A stretch of DNA of 40,210 nucleotides from Pediococcus parvulus (lineage in GTDB: Bacteria > Bacillota > Bacilli > Lactobacillales > Lactobacillaceae). Below, one piece after another: positions 9,227 to 18,708 of this stretch. The stretch spans positions 1-40,210 of the forward strand of contig NZ_BJWE01000015.1 in the NCBI RefSeq assembly GCF_007990205.1, written 5' to 3'. The first letter of the stretch is position 1. Each line of letters opens with the position of its first letter. Below the pieces are notes generated by a model that saw nothing but the letters and a program-made list of their open reading frames with translations, did no database searches and had not been told where the DNA came from. Made by a program: the position numbers and the translations under genes.

Positions 9227-10579
9227 ATGGATAATTCAGGAATTTATGTTGGACTTGATATAGGAACCACCTCAATAAAAGTCATTGTTGCTGAGAACGT
9301 AAATGAGCAAATGAGTGTTATTGGAGTGGGAAGTGAACGCTCTGATGGAATGAATCGTGGCGTGATTGTCGATATTGACAAGGCATCAGCAGCGATTAAA
9401 AGAGCAATTTCAGTTGCAGAAAATAAAGCAAATTTAAAGATTCATGAAGTAGTTGCTGGGATTCCGGCGAATTTGTTAAAAATCGAGCCTTGTCGTGGTA
9501 TGATTGCAATCGCAGAAACATCACGTGAAATTACTAACCAAGACGTGATTAATGTTGCTAATGCAGCTTCTGTACACAGCTTGCCACCAGAACAAGAAGT
9601 AATTGATGTTTTACCTGATGAATTTGTTGTTGATGGATTTGATGGTATCAAAGATCCACGGGGAATGGTTGGTGTTCGTTTAGAAATGAACGGAACTGTG
9701 CTAACTGGTCCCAAGACGATCATTCACAATACAAAACGCGCAATTCAACAGGCTGGATTACATTTAACAGATCTAGTTCTAAATCCTTTAGCGCTTGGAA
9801 AAACTGTTTTAAATGATGGGGAACAAGATTTTGGTACCATTCTCATCGATATGGGCGCAGGACAGACAACAACAGCAATTATTCATGATCATCATTTGAA
9901 GTATACATATGTTGATCAAGAGGGTGGCCAATTCGTTACCAAAGATATTTCAGTTGTTTTGAATACATCTTTGAGTAACGCCGAAAAGCTAAAACGCGAA
10001 TATGGCTATGCATTTGCCGATGGCGCTAGTGATGATGGTTTTCCAGTCGAGGTTGTTGGGCAATCTGCACCAGCCCAAATCACTGAGAAATATTTGGCTG
10101 AGATTATTGAAGCGAGACTAGAACAAATCTTAAACAACGCTTATAATCATCTTGAGAACATTGATGCATTGGATATGCCAGGTGGGGTCGTCATTACTGG
10201 CGGCGCTGCGGCAATTCCGGGAATTCAAAGTTTGGCTGCAGATATTTTTGGAACAAACGTCAAATTGTATGTGCCTGAACCAATGGGCTTAAGACATCCA
10301 GCATTTTCACAAGCTTACGCTATACTAAACTATGAAGCTTCACTAAGTGAGGTTGATGTTTTGGCAAAGAGCGCGATGGTAGCGGGAACGCGGACAATTC
10401 CAGAACAACAGACATTTGCGTCTGACGATACAGATCCTGCACCACAAACAAATAGTGAAGATGTACGTCAAACGACGAAGAGTGCACCTAAGAAACCAAA
10501 ACAAAAGAAAGAGAATTCTTTCTCATTTAGCGGCTTAGTTGCAAGTATCAAGCGCTGGTTTAGCGAATTCTTTGACTAA
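9227..10579 (+). CDS. ftsA: Cell division protein FtsA
   Basis: FtsA is an actin-like ATPase that anchors FtsZ filaments to the membrane and recruits the divisome. The 450-residue protein has the phosphate-1 loop [10 protein letters not shown] near residue 9, the SHS2/1C subdomain, the phosphate-2 loop IDMGAGQTT, and [10 protein letters not shown]. The C-terminal tail ([19 protein letters not shown]) is a classic amphipathic membrane-targeting helix, preceded by a basic, lysine-rich linker. The start has AGGAGG at good spacing. The gene follows its own candidate promoter and lies 25 bp before ftsZ. Confidence 0.97.
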   Translation: MDNSGIYVGLDIGTTSIKVIVAENVNEQMSVIGVGSERSDGMNRGVIVDIDKASAAIKRAISVAENKANLKIHEVVAGIPANLLKIEPCRGMIAIAETSREITNQDVINVANAASVHSLPPEQEVIDVLPDEFVVDGFDGIKDPRGMVGVRLEMNGTVLTGPKTIIHNTKRAIQQAGLHLTDLVLNPLALGKTVLNDGEQDFGTILIDMGAGQTTTAIIHDHHLKYTYVDQEGGQFVTKDISVVLNTSLSNAEKLKREYGYAFADGASDDGFPVEVVGQSAPAQITEKYLAEIIEARLEQILNNAYNHLENIDALDMPGGVVITGGAAAIPGIQSLAADIFGTNVKLYVPEPMGLRHPAFSQAYAILNYEASLSEVDVLAKSAMVAGTRTIPEQQTFASDDTDPAPQTNSEDVRQTTKSAPKKPKQKKENSFSFSGLVASIKRWFSEFFD

Positions 10580-10604
10580 CTTTAAAATTATGGAGGAAAA
10601 AGGG

Positions 10605-11894
10605 ATGGAATTTACAATGGATGATAAACAAAATGCTGGTGCAAACATCAAAGTTATTGGTGTCGGTGGCGGCGGGAACAATGCCGTTAATCGAATGATT
10701 GCTGAAGGTGTCAAAGGCGTTGAATTTATTGTTGCCAATACAGATGTTCAAGCTTTAAAACAATCAAAAGCTGAAACAAAAATTCAATTAGGACCTAAAT
10801 TAACAAAGGGATTAGGTGCTGGCTCAACTCCTGAAGTTGGTACCAAAGCTGCTCAAGAAAGTGAACAAACAATATCTTCAGCTCTTGAAGGTGCAGATAT
10901 GGTCTTTGTTACTGCTGGAATGGGTGGTGGTACCGGTACAGGTGCTGCACCATTAGTATCTAAGATTGCTAAAGAAACAGGAGCCTTAACGGTAGGTGTT
11001 GTGACTCGGCCTTTCAGTTTTGAAGGACCAAAGCGCGCACGTTTTGCTGCTGAAGGTGTTGCTCAAATGAAAGAGCAAGTTGATACTTTGATTATCATTG
11101 CTAACAACCGCTTGTTAGAAATGGTTGACAAAAAAACCCCTATGATGGAAGCATTCAGTGAAGCTGATAACGTATTACGTCAAGGTGTTCAGGGTATTTC
11201 TGATTTGATCACTTCACCCGGTTACGTTAACTTGGACTTTGCTGATGTTAAAACTGTTATGTCTAATCAAGGGTCTGCTTTAATGGGAATTGGTTCTGCA
11301 AACGGTGAAAACCGTACCGAAGAAGCAACTAAGAAGGCCATTTCTTCACCATTACTTGAAGTTTCAATTGATGGCGCAGAGCAAGTCCTGTTAAACATTA
11401 CTGGTGGTCCGGACCTTTCATTGTTTGAAGCTCAAGCTGCTTCAGAAATTGTTGCTAAAGCAGCTACTGATGATGTTAATATCATCTTTGGTACATCGAT
11501 CGACGAAAATATGAAGGATGAAGTACGTGTCACTGTCATTGCAACTGGTATTGACAAGAAAAACGACCGTCCAATGCATCGAGCAACTGCACGGACAAGT
11601 TTTGATACTCCGGCAGCTACAAAGAGTTCCACAAATTCAACTCCTGCATTTAACACGTCGAATACAAGTAGTGCTGCTCCAAAATCAGAAGAAAAAAGCG
11701 CTAAAAAAGATGATCCATTTGGTGATTGGCAATTGCGTCAATCAAATTCAAATGGTGTTCGGCCAACTTCTGTTGAGGATGATGATGAATTTAAAGATAT
11801 TGAAAAGAAAGATTTTAATGTTTTTAATGATTCAGATAATGATGGCGACAAGGGTGTTGATACTCCACCATTTTTCAAACGTCGTCGTAAGTAA
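10605..11894 (+). CDS. ftsZ: Cell division protein FtsZ
   Basis: FtsZ is the tubulin-like GTPase that forms the Z ring. The protein shows [15 protein letters not shown], the GTP signature GGGTGTG (107-113), and the T7-loop region [10 protein letters not shown]. After a variable, acidic linker (about 320-410) it ends in [11 protein letters not shown], the conserved peptide that binds FtsA and SepF. The open frame extends back into ftsA, but GGAGG (10592-10596) lies 8 nt before the ATG at 10605, giving 429 aa. An ATG at 10617 is a weaker alternative. Confidence 0.97.
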   Translation: MEFTMDDKQNAGANIKVIGVGGGGNNAVNRMIAEGVKGVEFIVANTDVQALKQSKAETKIQLGPKLTKGLGAGSTPEVGTKAAQESEQTISSALEGADMVFVTAGMGGGTGTGAAPLVSKIAKETGALTVGVVTRPFSFEGPKRARFAAEGVAQMKEQVDTLIIIANNRLLEMVDKKTPMMEAFSEADNVLRQGVQGISDLITSPGYVNLDFADVKTVMSNQGSALMGIGSANGENRTEEATKKAISSPLLEVSIDGAEQVLLNITGGPDLSLFEAQAASEIVAKAATDDVNIIFGTSIDENMKDEVRVTVIATGIDKKNDRPMHRATARTSFDTPAATKSSTNSTPAFNTSNTSSAAPKSEEKSAKKDDPFGDWQLRQSNSNGVRPTSVEDDDEFKDIEKKDFNVFNDSDNDGDKGVDTPPFFKRRRK

Positions 11895-11910
11895 TTGAAT
11901 ATCATTTTAC

Positions 11911-11949
11911 AAGGACTGGGAACAAGACAACTGTTTTGTCCCAGTTCTT
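11911..11949 (+). terminator. Hairpin downstream of ftsZ
   Basis: A stem of about 17 bp (11911-11928 with 11933-11949, one bulged A and two wobbles) forms around the core ACTGGGA/TCCCAGT with a 4-nt loop. Only three Ts follow, so termination may be partial and sepF may receive read-through. I see no other terminator between ftsZ and the T-box at 14.5 kb. Confidence 0.55.
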
Positions 11950-11981
11950 TGATACAGCGTCATTATTAGGAGGCGATCTGT

Positions 11982-12407
11982 ATGGCATTAAATGATCGAT
12001 TTAATAAACTGTTCGGGTTGGATGATGAACAAGGGCAACCTGATACTGACTTCAATCAGCGAACAGATGTTGATGACAAGGTGACTGCGATGGATAATGA
12101 TAATATTTCGGATTCAAAAAGCCAAATTGCATTATTTGAACCAAGGATATTTAGTGATGCTAAAGAGGCTGCAAAACAATTAATCGCTGGACAGGCTGTT
12201 ATTTTAAATTTTGAACGTATTGATGATGAGCAAACCAAACGGATCGTTGACTTTTTATCTGGAACGTTGTTTGCCATTGATGGTTCAATTGAAGAAGTGG
12301 GCACACATATATTTTTGTGTACGCCCAAGAGCTTTGAAATTAATGGCAGTCTGTACTCAAATATTCAAAATGGAGATTTGAGTCACGACAATATAAATAA
12401 GGAGTAA
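11982..12407 (+). CDS. sepF: Cell division protein SepF
   Basis: SepF binds the FtsZ C-terminal peptide and the membrane and shapes the Z ring in Gram-positives; it partly replaces FtsA. The 141-residue protein has an N-terminal amphipathic segment (MALNDRFNKLFGL), an acidic linker, and the SepF core (about 48-130) with FEPRIFSDAKEAA, VILNFERID and VDFLSGTLFAIDG. AGGAGG precedes the start. Its stop overlaps the ribosome binding site of the next gene, so the two are likely coupled. Confidence 0.95.
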   Translation: MALNDRFNKLFGLDDEQGQPDTDFNQRTDVDDKVTAMDNDNISDSKSQIALFEPRIFSDAKEAAKQLIAGQAVILNFERIDDEQTKRIVDFLSGTLFAIDGSIEEVGTHIFLCTPKSFEINGSLYSNIQNGDLSHDNINKE

Positions 12408-12411
12408 ACAT

Positions 12412-12678
12412 TTGGTCTTTTTATTTAATATTATTAGTAAACTTATTCAATTGTACATGTTATTGATTTTCGTATTCGTTTTGATGTCCTGGTTTCCAGG
12501 TGCTTACCAAACTAAGCTTGGACAATGGCTTGCTAAAATCTGTATGCCCTATCTAAAGGTGTTTCAGTTTATTCCACCTATTTTTGGGTTGGACTTTTCA
12601 CCCATCATAGCTATCTTGGTTTTAGAAATGGCACAGTACGGAATTCAATATTTGTTTATTATATTAGGTTCTTTATAA
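12412..12678 (+). CDS. YggT family membrane protein
   Basis: This 88-residue protein has two membrane segments (about 6-26 and 62-84) separated by a loop with the family hallmark MSWFPGA and a PYLKVF segment. YggT/YlmG proteins regularly lie between sepF and ylmH and are linked to division or cell envelope organisation, with no settled biochemical role. The start is a TTG at 12412, chosen because GGAG (12401-12404) lies 7 nt upstream and no ATG is near. ylmH follows after 15 bp. Confidence 0.92.
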   Translation: MVFLFNIISKLIQLYMLLIFVFVLMSWFPGAYQTKLGQWLAKICMPYLKVFQFIPPIFGLDFSPIIAILVLEMAQYGIQYLFIILGSL

Positions 12679-12693
12679 GGGGAATAACTAAAA

Positions 12694-13485
12694 ATGGACA
12701 ATATTATGCAACATTTTCGTCCTGAGGAAGCACCGTTTGTAGATGAAGCAACGGGCTGGATTCAAGAAGTACGTGATCAAAACCGATTTGTGTTAACAAA
12801 TTTTCTTAATCCACGGGAAATTTTCATTTTGATAACGTTAGTCAATCGTTTGGATGATATCAAAGTTCAAAGCTTTGGTGGATATTCCAGAGCAGAAATG
12901 CAACGGGCAATTATTTTTCCGGATTATTTTGTGCCAGAACGACAGGATTTCAATGTCAGTTTAATGAACATTGGCTATCCGGTAAAGTTTGCCAAAATTC
13001 ATCATCGCAATGTTTTAGGGACGCTTGCTAATATGGGCGTGGAAAGAGACACGTTTGGGGATATCATTTCTAATGGCGATGAGTGGCAGTTTTTTGTAAA
13101 ATCTGAAATGGTAGATTTCTTTTTGTCACAGGTTAGTAAAATTGGCAATGTCAAGGTCCGATTGGCTGAAAAAGAGTTAAGTGATGCAGTTGAACCTGAA
13201 AATGACTGGGAATCGGGTAGTACAACAGTAGCGTCAGTTCGAGTTGATTCTGTGATTGCAGAGGGTTTTCATTTGTCTCGTAACCACGCCAAGGAATTAT
13301 TAGAAGAACGGAAGGTTACTTTGAACTGGAAACCTCATCAACGACCTGATTTTGAATTGGTAGCAAATGATTTGTTATCAGTTCGTGGATATGGGCGTAT
13401 GCGGCTTGACAGTATTGAAGGCAAAACCAAAAAAAATAAAATTCGAATTTTAATTTCAATTATTAGTAGTAAAAAGAAAAAATAA
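12694..13485 (+). CDS. ylmH: S4-domain RNA-binding protein YlmH
   Basis: The 263-residue protein has the YlmH N-terminal region (FRPEEAPFVDEATGWIQEV) and a C-terminal S4 RNA-binding domain (about 180-250) with RVDSVIAEGFHLSRNHAKELLEE and GYGRMRL segments. In Bacillus the homologue acts in ribosome-associated quality control beside RqcP, and the gene is a stable member of the division cluster. The tail is very basic (KKNKIR...SSKKKK). AAGGGGAATA precedes the ATG. It is 13 bp from divIVA. Confidence 0.93.
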   Translation: MDNIMQHFRPEEAPFVDEATGWIQEVRDQNRFVLTNFLNPREIFILITLVNRLDDIKVQSFGGYSRAEMQRAIIFPDYFVPERQDFNVSLMNIGYPVKFAKIHHRNVLGTLANMGVERDTFGDIISNGDEWQFFVKSEMVDFFLSQVSKIGNVKVRLAEKELSDAVEPENDWESGSTTVASVRVDSVIAEGFHLSRNHAKELLEERKVTLNWKPHQRPDFELVANDLLSVRGYGRMRLDSIEGKTKKNKIRILISIISSKKKK

Positions 13486-13498
13486 TGGAGGAATCAGT

Positions 13499-14338
13499 AT
13501 GTCTTTAGATCCAGTAGATATTCAGAACAAACAATTTTCAAATAAAATGCGCGGTTATAACCCTAATGAAGTTGATGAGTTTTTACAACAAGTTGCAATT
13601 GAATATCGACGGGCATTAGACAAAATCTCTTCTTTACAAAAAGAAGTAGAAAATGCTGAAACTAAAATTGAATATTTCGATGATATGAAAGAAGCACTTA
13701 ATAAATCAATTTTGGTTGCACAAGATGCGGCAGACAAGGTTAAGAGTAGTTCTAAGCGGGAAGCAGAGTTGACTGCTGAAGAAGCTCAAAAGCAGGCCGA
13801 TGGAATGGTTCAAAAAGCGCGGGTTAGTGCGGAGGCTGTGATTGATGAGCAGGCTGAAAAAGCAAAGCGACTTATCTTAGCAACCAACGAGTTACGTAAA
13901 AATGCGCGCCTTTATCGCCAACGGGTTCAAGTTTTGGTTGATTCTCAATTGCAGATGATTAATGGCAGCGAATGGGATAGTATTTTAAAAGAAGATCAAG
14001 ATGTGCAGGTGAGCGACCTGAAGGATGCAATGTTGCATACTGGAACCCTTGACAAGATCAAAGAGTCAAGAGTAAACTCAGTTGATGAAGAAGACGCTCG
14101 CGATATTACGCCGGCTGTTGAACCAGAGAAAAAAGATGATGAATTTCTTCAGGAAAAAGAGAAACCAGCTGAGAATTCAACCGAAACATCGGTTAAACAG
14201 GATGGGGACTCTCATAATGAGGACGAAGATGATTCAAAGAATACAGCTCCAGAAACGGTAGTTGTCTTTCCAAATGACGAATCAGATTCAGAAGATCATG
14301 AAAATTCTGGACTTCATGTTAATGCTAAAAATGAATAG
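13499..14338 (+). CDS. divIVA: Cell division/polarity protein DivIVA
   Basis: DivIVA recognises curved membrane at poles and septa and recruits partners. The 279-residue product begins with the lipid-binding domain typical of the family (LDPVDIQNKQF, then RGYNPNEVDEFL, about 3-30). A long coiled coil follows (about 30-165), and then an acidic, low-complexity tail rich in Glu, Asp and Ser (about 185-279). The tail makes it longer than the Bacillus protein (about 164 aa), as is common in lactobacilli. GGAGG precedes the start. No terminator separates it from the ileS T-box leader. Confidence 0.94.
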   Translation: MSLDPVDIQNKQFSNKMRGYNPNEVDEFLQQVAIEYRRALDKISSLQKEVENAETKIEYFDDMKEALNKSILVAQDAADKVKSSSKREAELTAEEAQKQADGMVQKARVSAEAVIDEQAEKAKRLILATNELRKNARLYRQRVQVLVDSQLQMINGSEWDSILKEDQDVQVSDLKDAMLHTGTLDKIKESRVNSVDEEDARDITPAVEPEKKDDEFLQEKEKPAENSTETSVKQDGDSHNEDEDDSKNTAPETVVVFPNDESDSEDHENSGLHVNAKNE

Positions 14339-14340
14339 AT

Positions 14341-14567
14341 TTTCTTTGAAGAGAATACATTAAGAATGGCAAACTGTCAGCGAGTTAGCGAATTGATGAG
14401 AGGCTAATCAGAATCCATTTGAGATATCATCTCTGAGAAATCAAATTGACTTCAGGTAGATTTGATCGGTTTAAAAGCCGTTATTGAATTAAGGAAAACA
14501 TTACTAGTGTTTTCAAAATTGGGTGGTACCACGAAGACTTCGTCCCTTATGACGAGGTCTTTTTTTA
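14341..14567 (+). promoter_or_regulatory. T-box riboswitch leader (Ile, AUC specifier)
   Basis: The leader before ileS contains the T-box core GGGTGGTACCACG (14521-14533), which pairs with the tRNA acceptor end. It ends in a terminator (AAGACTTCGTC 14534-14544, GACGAGGTCTT 14551-14561, then a T-run). Stem I is closed by TTTCT...AGAG near 14341-14353 and CTCTGAGAAA (14431-14440). The specifier loop contains GATATCATC; the isoleucine codon ATC is present at 14426-14428 (followed by A, as usual) or 14429-14431. Uncharged tRNA-Ile should favour antitermination and ileS expression. I could not define a separate promoter, so the 5' boundary is approximate. Confidence 0.92.
14534..14567 (+). terminator. 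T-box regulated intrinsic terminator
   Basis: An 11-bp stem (14534-14544 with 14551-14561), a 6-nt loop and seven or more Ts. The 5' arm adjoins the T-box sequence, so antiterminator and terminator are mutually exclusive. It is also the first strong terminator after divIVA. Confidence 0.9.
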
Positions 14568-14598
14568 TATCAAAAAATAATTTAAGGAGTGAGAGTTA

Positions 14599-17394
14599 AT
14601 GCGTGTAAAAGACACATTGAATTTAGGAAAGACAAAATTTAAGATGCGCGGTAATTTACCTGTTAATGAGCTAAAACGCGAACAGGTTTGGGAAGAAAAT
14701 AAACTGTATGAACAACGACAAAAGTTAAATGAGGGTAAACCAACCTTTATTTTGCATGATGGACCTCCATACGCAAACGGCAATATCCACATGGGTCATG
14801 CCATGAATAAGGTTTCCAAAGATATTATTGTGCGCTACAAATCTATGGCAGGTTATCGTTCTCCCTATGTCCCTGGTTGGGATACCCATGGTTTACCAAT
14901 TGAACAGCAATTAAAAAAAGCCGGCTATGATCGAAAAAAAATGACAACCACAGAGTTCCGTAAACTTTGCCGAGATTATGCGTTGAAGCAAGTTGAAATG
15001 CAAAAAGCAGACTTCAAGCGTTTGGGAGTTGCTGGTGAGTGGGATAATCCATATCTGACTTTGAAACCAGAATTTGAAGCTCAAGAAATTCGTACATTTG
15101 GTAAAATGGCGGAACAAGGTTTGATTTATAAAGGAAAACATCCTGTGTTCTGGTCTTGGTCATCTGAATCTGCCATGGCAGAAGCAGAAGTCGAATATCA
15201 TGATGTCACTTCACCATCAGCTTTCTTTGCGGAACAAGTTGTAGATGGCAAAGGGGTCTTGGATACTGATACCTATTTGGTGGTTTGGACAACCACTCCT
15301 TGGACAATTCCTGCTTCTGAAGGGGTTACAATTGATGCTGATTTTGATTATTCAGTTGTGCAGCCTGAAGGTGAAACCCGCAAATTCGTGATTGCCACAG
15401 AATTAGTTGACAATGTGACCGAGAAATTTGGCTGGAAAAATGTGAAAGTTCTTAAAACAGTTAAAGGTGCTGACATGGATCGTGTCTTAACGCAACATCC
15501 ATTCTATCCAGAGCGTAAATTAGTTGTCATGTTGGGCGATTTTGTGACATTAGATGCCGGAACTGGTTTAGTTCATACTGCTCCTGGTTTTGGTGAAGAT
15601 GACTTCCGTGTTGGTCAGCAGTATGGTTTAGATATTTTAGTACCTGTAAATGATCAAGGCTATATGACAGATGAAGCTGGTAAAGATTTTGCAGGTGTCT
15701 TCTATGATGATGCAAATAAAATTGCCTTAGATAAATTAAAGGCAGCTAACTTGTTATTAGACTACATGCCTTACAAACATAGTTATCCATTTGATTGGCG
15801 GACCAAGAAACCCGTTATCTTCCGAGCAACTCCTCAGTGGTTTGCTTCAGTGGATAAAATTCGAGATAAAATCCTTAAGGCGATTGATGATGTTAAGTTC
15901 ACACCATCATGGGGTCAAAAACGTCTTTACAACATGATTCGTGATCGTGGTGACTGGGTAATTTCTCGTCAACGTGTTTGGGGTGTGCCATTGCCAATCT
16001 TTTATGGTGAAGATGGTGAAGCAATCATGACCAAAGAAACGATTGGTCATGTTGCTGACTTGTTTGAAAAATATGGTTCCGATGTTTGGTTTGATCGTGA
16101 AGCTAAGGACTTACTTCCGGAAGGCTTTACTAGTGAGCATTCACCAAATGGTAAATTCACGAAAGAGACTGACATTATGGATGTTTGGTTTGATTCTGGC
16201 TCGTCACATCAAGGTGTCTTGGCGGAACGCGACTATCTCACCTATCCTGCTGATCTTTATCTTGAAGGATCTGACCAGTATCGTGGTTGGTTTAACTCCA
16301 GTCTAATTACCAGTGTAGCTGTTTCTGGCAAATCACCATATAAACAGGTGGTTTCCCAAGGATTTACACTGGATGGCCAAGGTCATAAAATGAGTAAGTC
16401 ACTTGGTAATACGATTGTGCCAAGTGAGGTAATCAAGAAAATGGGTGCTGAAATTGTTCGGTTATGGGTTGCTTCAGTCGATTCTTCATCTGATGTTCGT
16501 GTCTCAATGGAAAACTTTGTGAAGATTTCTGATAGTTACAAGAAGCTCCGAAATACGCTGCGTTATTTGCTAGCAAACACAACGGATTATGATCCGAAAA
16601 CTGATAAAGTGGCCTATCAAAATTTGGAATCAGCAGACAAATATATGTTGATTAAATATAACAAGTTGGTTCAAACTTTACGCGATGATTATGAAAAATA
16701 TGATTTTCTAAATATTTACAAACGGGTTATGAATTTTGTGATCACCGACTTGTCTGCCTTCTATCTCGATTTTGCTAAAGACGTGGTTTATATTGATCCT
16801 GAAAAGAGTCAAAGTCGTCGTTCAATGCAAACCGTCTTCTACGAAATCTTAGTTGGCTTAACAAAATTGCTTACGCCAATTTTGCCTCATACTACTGAAG
16901 AGATTTGGGAGTACTTGAAAGAGCCGGAAGAATTTGTTCAATTGGCAGAAATGCCAGAAGTACAACATTTTGCCGATGAAGAAACCATTTTTACCAACTG
17001 GGAAAAATTCAAGGGAATTCGTTCTAATGTGTTGAAGACTTTGGAAGAGGCCCGCGATGCTAAAATGATTGGTAAATCTATGGAAGCTCAAGTTAACCTA
17101 TATGTTGACAAAGATACCAACCAACTTTTAAATGATTTGAACACAAATGTACGTTTGTTGTTGATCATTTCTAAATTAGAAGTTGAAGATTTGGATCAAG
17201 CTCCTGCAGATGCCGATCAGTTTAAGGGAATGGCCGTTAAAGTTTCACCTGCGCAAGGTTCTGTTTGTGCCCGTTGTCGAATGACTAAAACGGATGTTGG
17301 TTCAGATACAGCATATCCTGAATTATGTGCGCGTTGTGCCAAAATTGTTCGCGAAAATTATCCAGAAACAGTTGAAGAAGGATTAGAAGCTTAA
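14599..17394 (+). CDS. ileS: Isoleucine--tRNA ligase
   Basis: IleS charges tRNA-Ile and edits valine. The 931-residue class I synthetase shows the HIGH-type motif H64-M-G-H67 after GPPYANG, the editing (CP1) domain with [11 protein letters not shown], the K597-MSK-S601 loop, and an anticodon-binding domain. The C-terminal zinc site has cysteines C890, C893, C910 and C913, as in the bacterial form rather than the mupirocin-resistant type. AAGGAG precedes the ATG. Expression is controlled by the T-box upstream; a strong terminator follows. Confidence 0.98.
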   Translation: MRVKDTLNLGKTKFKMRGNLPVNELKREQVWEENKLYEQRQKLNEGKPTFILHDGPPYANGNIHMGHAMNKVSKDIIVRYKSMAGYRSPYVPGWDTHGLPIEQQLKKAGYDRKKMTTTEFRKLCRDYALKQVEMQKADFKRLGVAGEWDNPYLTLKPEFEAQEIRTFGKMAEQGLIYKGKHPVFWSWSSESAMAEAEVEYHDVTSPSAFFAEQVVDGKGVLDTDTYLVVWTTTPWTIPASEGVTIDADFDYSVVQPEGETRKFVIATELVDNVTEKFGWKNVKVLKTVKGADMDRVLTQHPFYPERKLVVMLGDFVTLDAGTGLVHTAPGFGEDDFRVGQQYGLDILVPVNDQGYMTDEAGKDFAGVFYDDANKIALDKLKAANLLLDYMPYKHSYPFDWRTKKPVIFRATPQWFASVDKIRDKILKAIDDVKFTPSWGQKRLYNMIRDRGDWVISRQRVWGVPLPIFYGEDGEAIMTKETIGHVADLFEKYGSDVWFDREAKDLLPEGFTSEHSPNGKFTKETDIMDVWFDSGSSHQGVLAERDYLTYPADLYLEGSDQYRGWFNSSLITSVAVSGKSPYKQVVSQGFTLDGQGHKMSKSLGNTIVPSEVIKKMGAEIVRLWVASVDSSSDVRVSMENFVKISDSYKKLRNTLRYLLANTTDYDPKTDKVAYQNLESADKYMLIKYNKLVQTLRDDYEKYDFLNIYKRVMNFVITDLSAFYLDFAKDVVYIDPEKSQSRRSMQTVFYEILVGLTKLLTPILPHTTEEIWEYLKEPEEFVQLAEMPEVQHFADEETIFTNWEKFKGIRSNVLKTLEEARDAKMIGKSMEAQVNLYVDKDTNQLLNDLNTNVRLLLIISKLEVEDLDQAPADADQFKGMAVKVSPAQGSVCARCRMTKTDVGSDTAYPELCARCAKIVRENYPETVEEGLEA

Positions 17395-17402
17395 TTCAAA
17401 AA

Positions 17403-17463
17403 AATAATCTCATCAAAATTTTGTCGAATCTAATTTTTGACAATGATTGATGAGATTTTTTTA
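17403..17463 (+). terminator. Terminator after ileS
   Basis: AATCTCATCA (17406-17415) pairs with TGATGAGATT (17448-17457), with an inner TTGTC/GACAA stem, followed by a T-run to 17463. It insulates ileS from the cold-shock gene. Confidence 0.9.
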
Positions 17464-17501
17464 TTATCCGTTAAGATGTGTGCAAACTAGACGGTAATTA
17501 A

Positions 17502-17530
17502 TTTACTTTTTTCTTAATTATCAGTATGAT
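17502..17530 (+). promoter_or_regulatory. Candidate promoter of the cold-shock gene
   Basis: TTTACT (17502-17507), 17 nt, then TATGAT (17525-17530). The leader to the ATG is about 50 nt, much shorter than the long structured leaders of some cold-shock mRNAs. Confidence 0.55.
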
Positions 17531-17586
17531 GTTTAAAGGAGCAGTCTAAAATGAGATAATAGCTAGACTAGCGAGGAGTGAGTTTC

Positions 17587-17841
17587 ATGGAACATGGGGT
17601 AGTCAAAAGTTTTGATAAAGATAAAGGATTTGGATTTATTATTTTGGATGATGGTACAGAGGTTTTTGTACATTATTCTGCAATCGAAGGCGAGGGTTTT
17701 CGGATATTACATGAGGGCGATGAAGTTAATTTATTAGTCGTCCAAGGTGCAAAGGGCCTTCAGGCAGTCAAAGTGAGTTTAGTGACTGACAACACGCCGT
17801 CTGAAACACCAGATCAAGCTAAAGATGAATCTACAAAGTAA
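17587..17841 (+). CDS. Cold-shock-domain protein (CspA family)
   Basis: The 84-residue protein is a single cold-shock domain with RNP1 (KGFGFI, 13-18) and RNP2 (VFVHY, 26-30), which bind single-stranded RNA or DNA. It is longer than standard 66-residue Csps because of an added hydrophilic tail (about 68-84) rich in Thr, Asp and Lys. A GTG at 17578 is in frame, but GAGGAG (17573-17578) overlaps it and lies 8 nt before the ATG at 17587, so 17587 is the start. Whether it responds to cold is unknown. Confidence 0.9.
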   Translation: MEHGVVKSFDKDKGFGFIILDDGTEVFVHYSAIEGEGFRILHEGDEVNLLVVQGAKGLQAVKVSLVTDNTPSETPDQAKDESTK

Positions 17842-17867
17842 ATTTAAAAAAGTTCGAGGAATAATTA

Positions 17868-18407
17868 ATGAATTTTGAAGAAAAAATTGTCAAAAGTGAA
17901 CCCCGTTACAACGGAGCTATTATTGACGTTTACCAACAAACAGTAAAATTACCAAATGGTGAGTTAGCTAATCGGGATGTGGTTTTGCATCAAGATGCCA
18001 TTGCTGTTTTAGCAATTACAGATGACAACAAAGCCATTTTTGAAAAACAATGGCGCGCACCCATAAAGAAAACGACGCTTGAAATTCCTGCTGGAAAAGT
18101 TGAGGCTGGTGAATCTGATGAGACGACTGCGATTCGTGAACTTAACGAAGAAACGCGCTATCAAGCAGATAATTTAAAACGGGTTGCTGGCTTTTATACA
18201 AGTCCTGGTTTTACAAACGAGTATATGACTCTTTATGTAGCCACGGGACTCAAACAGGTAATAACCAAGTTGCCACAGGATGCTGATGAAAACATTCAAT
18301 TAATGTCCCTTTCTTTGACAGAGGCGTTAGCAGGGGTTACTGATGGCACAATTGAAGATTCAAAAACAGTTCTGGCTATTTACTACTGGCAAACTTTAAA
18401 TAAGTAG
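17868..18407 (+). CDS. ADP-ribose pyrophosphatase-like Nudix hydrolase
   Basis: This enzyme would hydrolyse ADP-ribose or a related nucleoside diphosphate sugar. The 179-residue protein has the NudF-type layout, with QWRAPIKKTTLEIPAG before the Nudix box. The box is G76-x5-E82-x7-R90-E-L-x-E94-E95, so all metal-binding residues are present, but the usual Gly two places after EE is Arg97 (EETRY rather than EETGY). SPGFTNEYM, also typical of NudF enzymes, follows. GAGGA lies 7 nt before the ATG. It starts an apparent operon that runs to DUF1831. Confidence 0.9.
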   Translation: MNFEEKIVKSEPRYNGAIIDVYQQTVKLPNGELANRDVVLHQDAIAVLAITDDNKAIFEKQWRAPIKKTTLEIPAGKVEAGESDETTAIRELNEETRYQADNLKRVAGFYTSPGFTNEYMTLYVATGLKQVITKLPQDADENIQLMSLSLTEALAGVTDGTIEDSKTVLAIYYWQTLNK

Positions 18408-18416
18408 GTGAAAACT

Positions 18417-18698
18417 GTGAAGGATGACGAACAACAAGACGGTCTGACTCGTGAAGACTATCAAAAACGCAAACAGGCAGAAAATGAGCAGTTTGAAAAG
18501 CGAGATCGGAAACGGGTTCAAGTTGAACGAGATTATGCTCGAACACATGCTGAAGACGCGTCTCCAGAAGAAGAGCCCACAATTCGAAGTACAGCAGAAC
18601 GTAAAAGCCGCAATTTAGGTAAACGTTTAAACTGGATTATTTTTGGATTACTTGTGGCAATTGTGATTGTTTATTTAATATTATTTTTTGTGGAATGA
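18417..18698 (+). CDS. Small charged protein with C-terminal membrane anchor
   Basis: I do not recognise a named family. The 93-residue product is strongly charged over residues 1-65 (many Glu, Arg, Lys and Gln, likely helical) and ends with one membrane helix (about 70-90, WIIFGLLVAIVIVYLILFF) with almost no residues after it, so it looks tail-anchored in the cytoplasmic membrane. The frame is open from a GTG at 18408 directly after the nudix stop, but AGGTG (18406-18410) is well spaced for the GTG at 18417. mtnN follows after 10 bp. Its position between nudix and mtnN suggests co-expression; function unknown. Confidence 0.8.
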   Translation: MKDDEQQDGLTREDYQKRKQAENEQFEKRDRKRVQVERDYARTHAEDASPEEEPTIRSTAERKSRNLGKRLNWIIFGLLVAIVIVYLILFFVE

Positions 18699-18708
18699 GG
18701 AATAGGAA

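Noticed and set aside
11518-11898. Second plus-strand frame inside ftsZ
   Set aside because: It lies fully in the conserved ftsZ C-terminal part and encodes a Leu/Gln/Met-rich shadow sequence.
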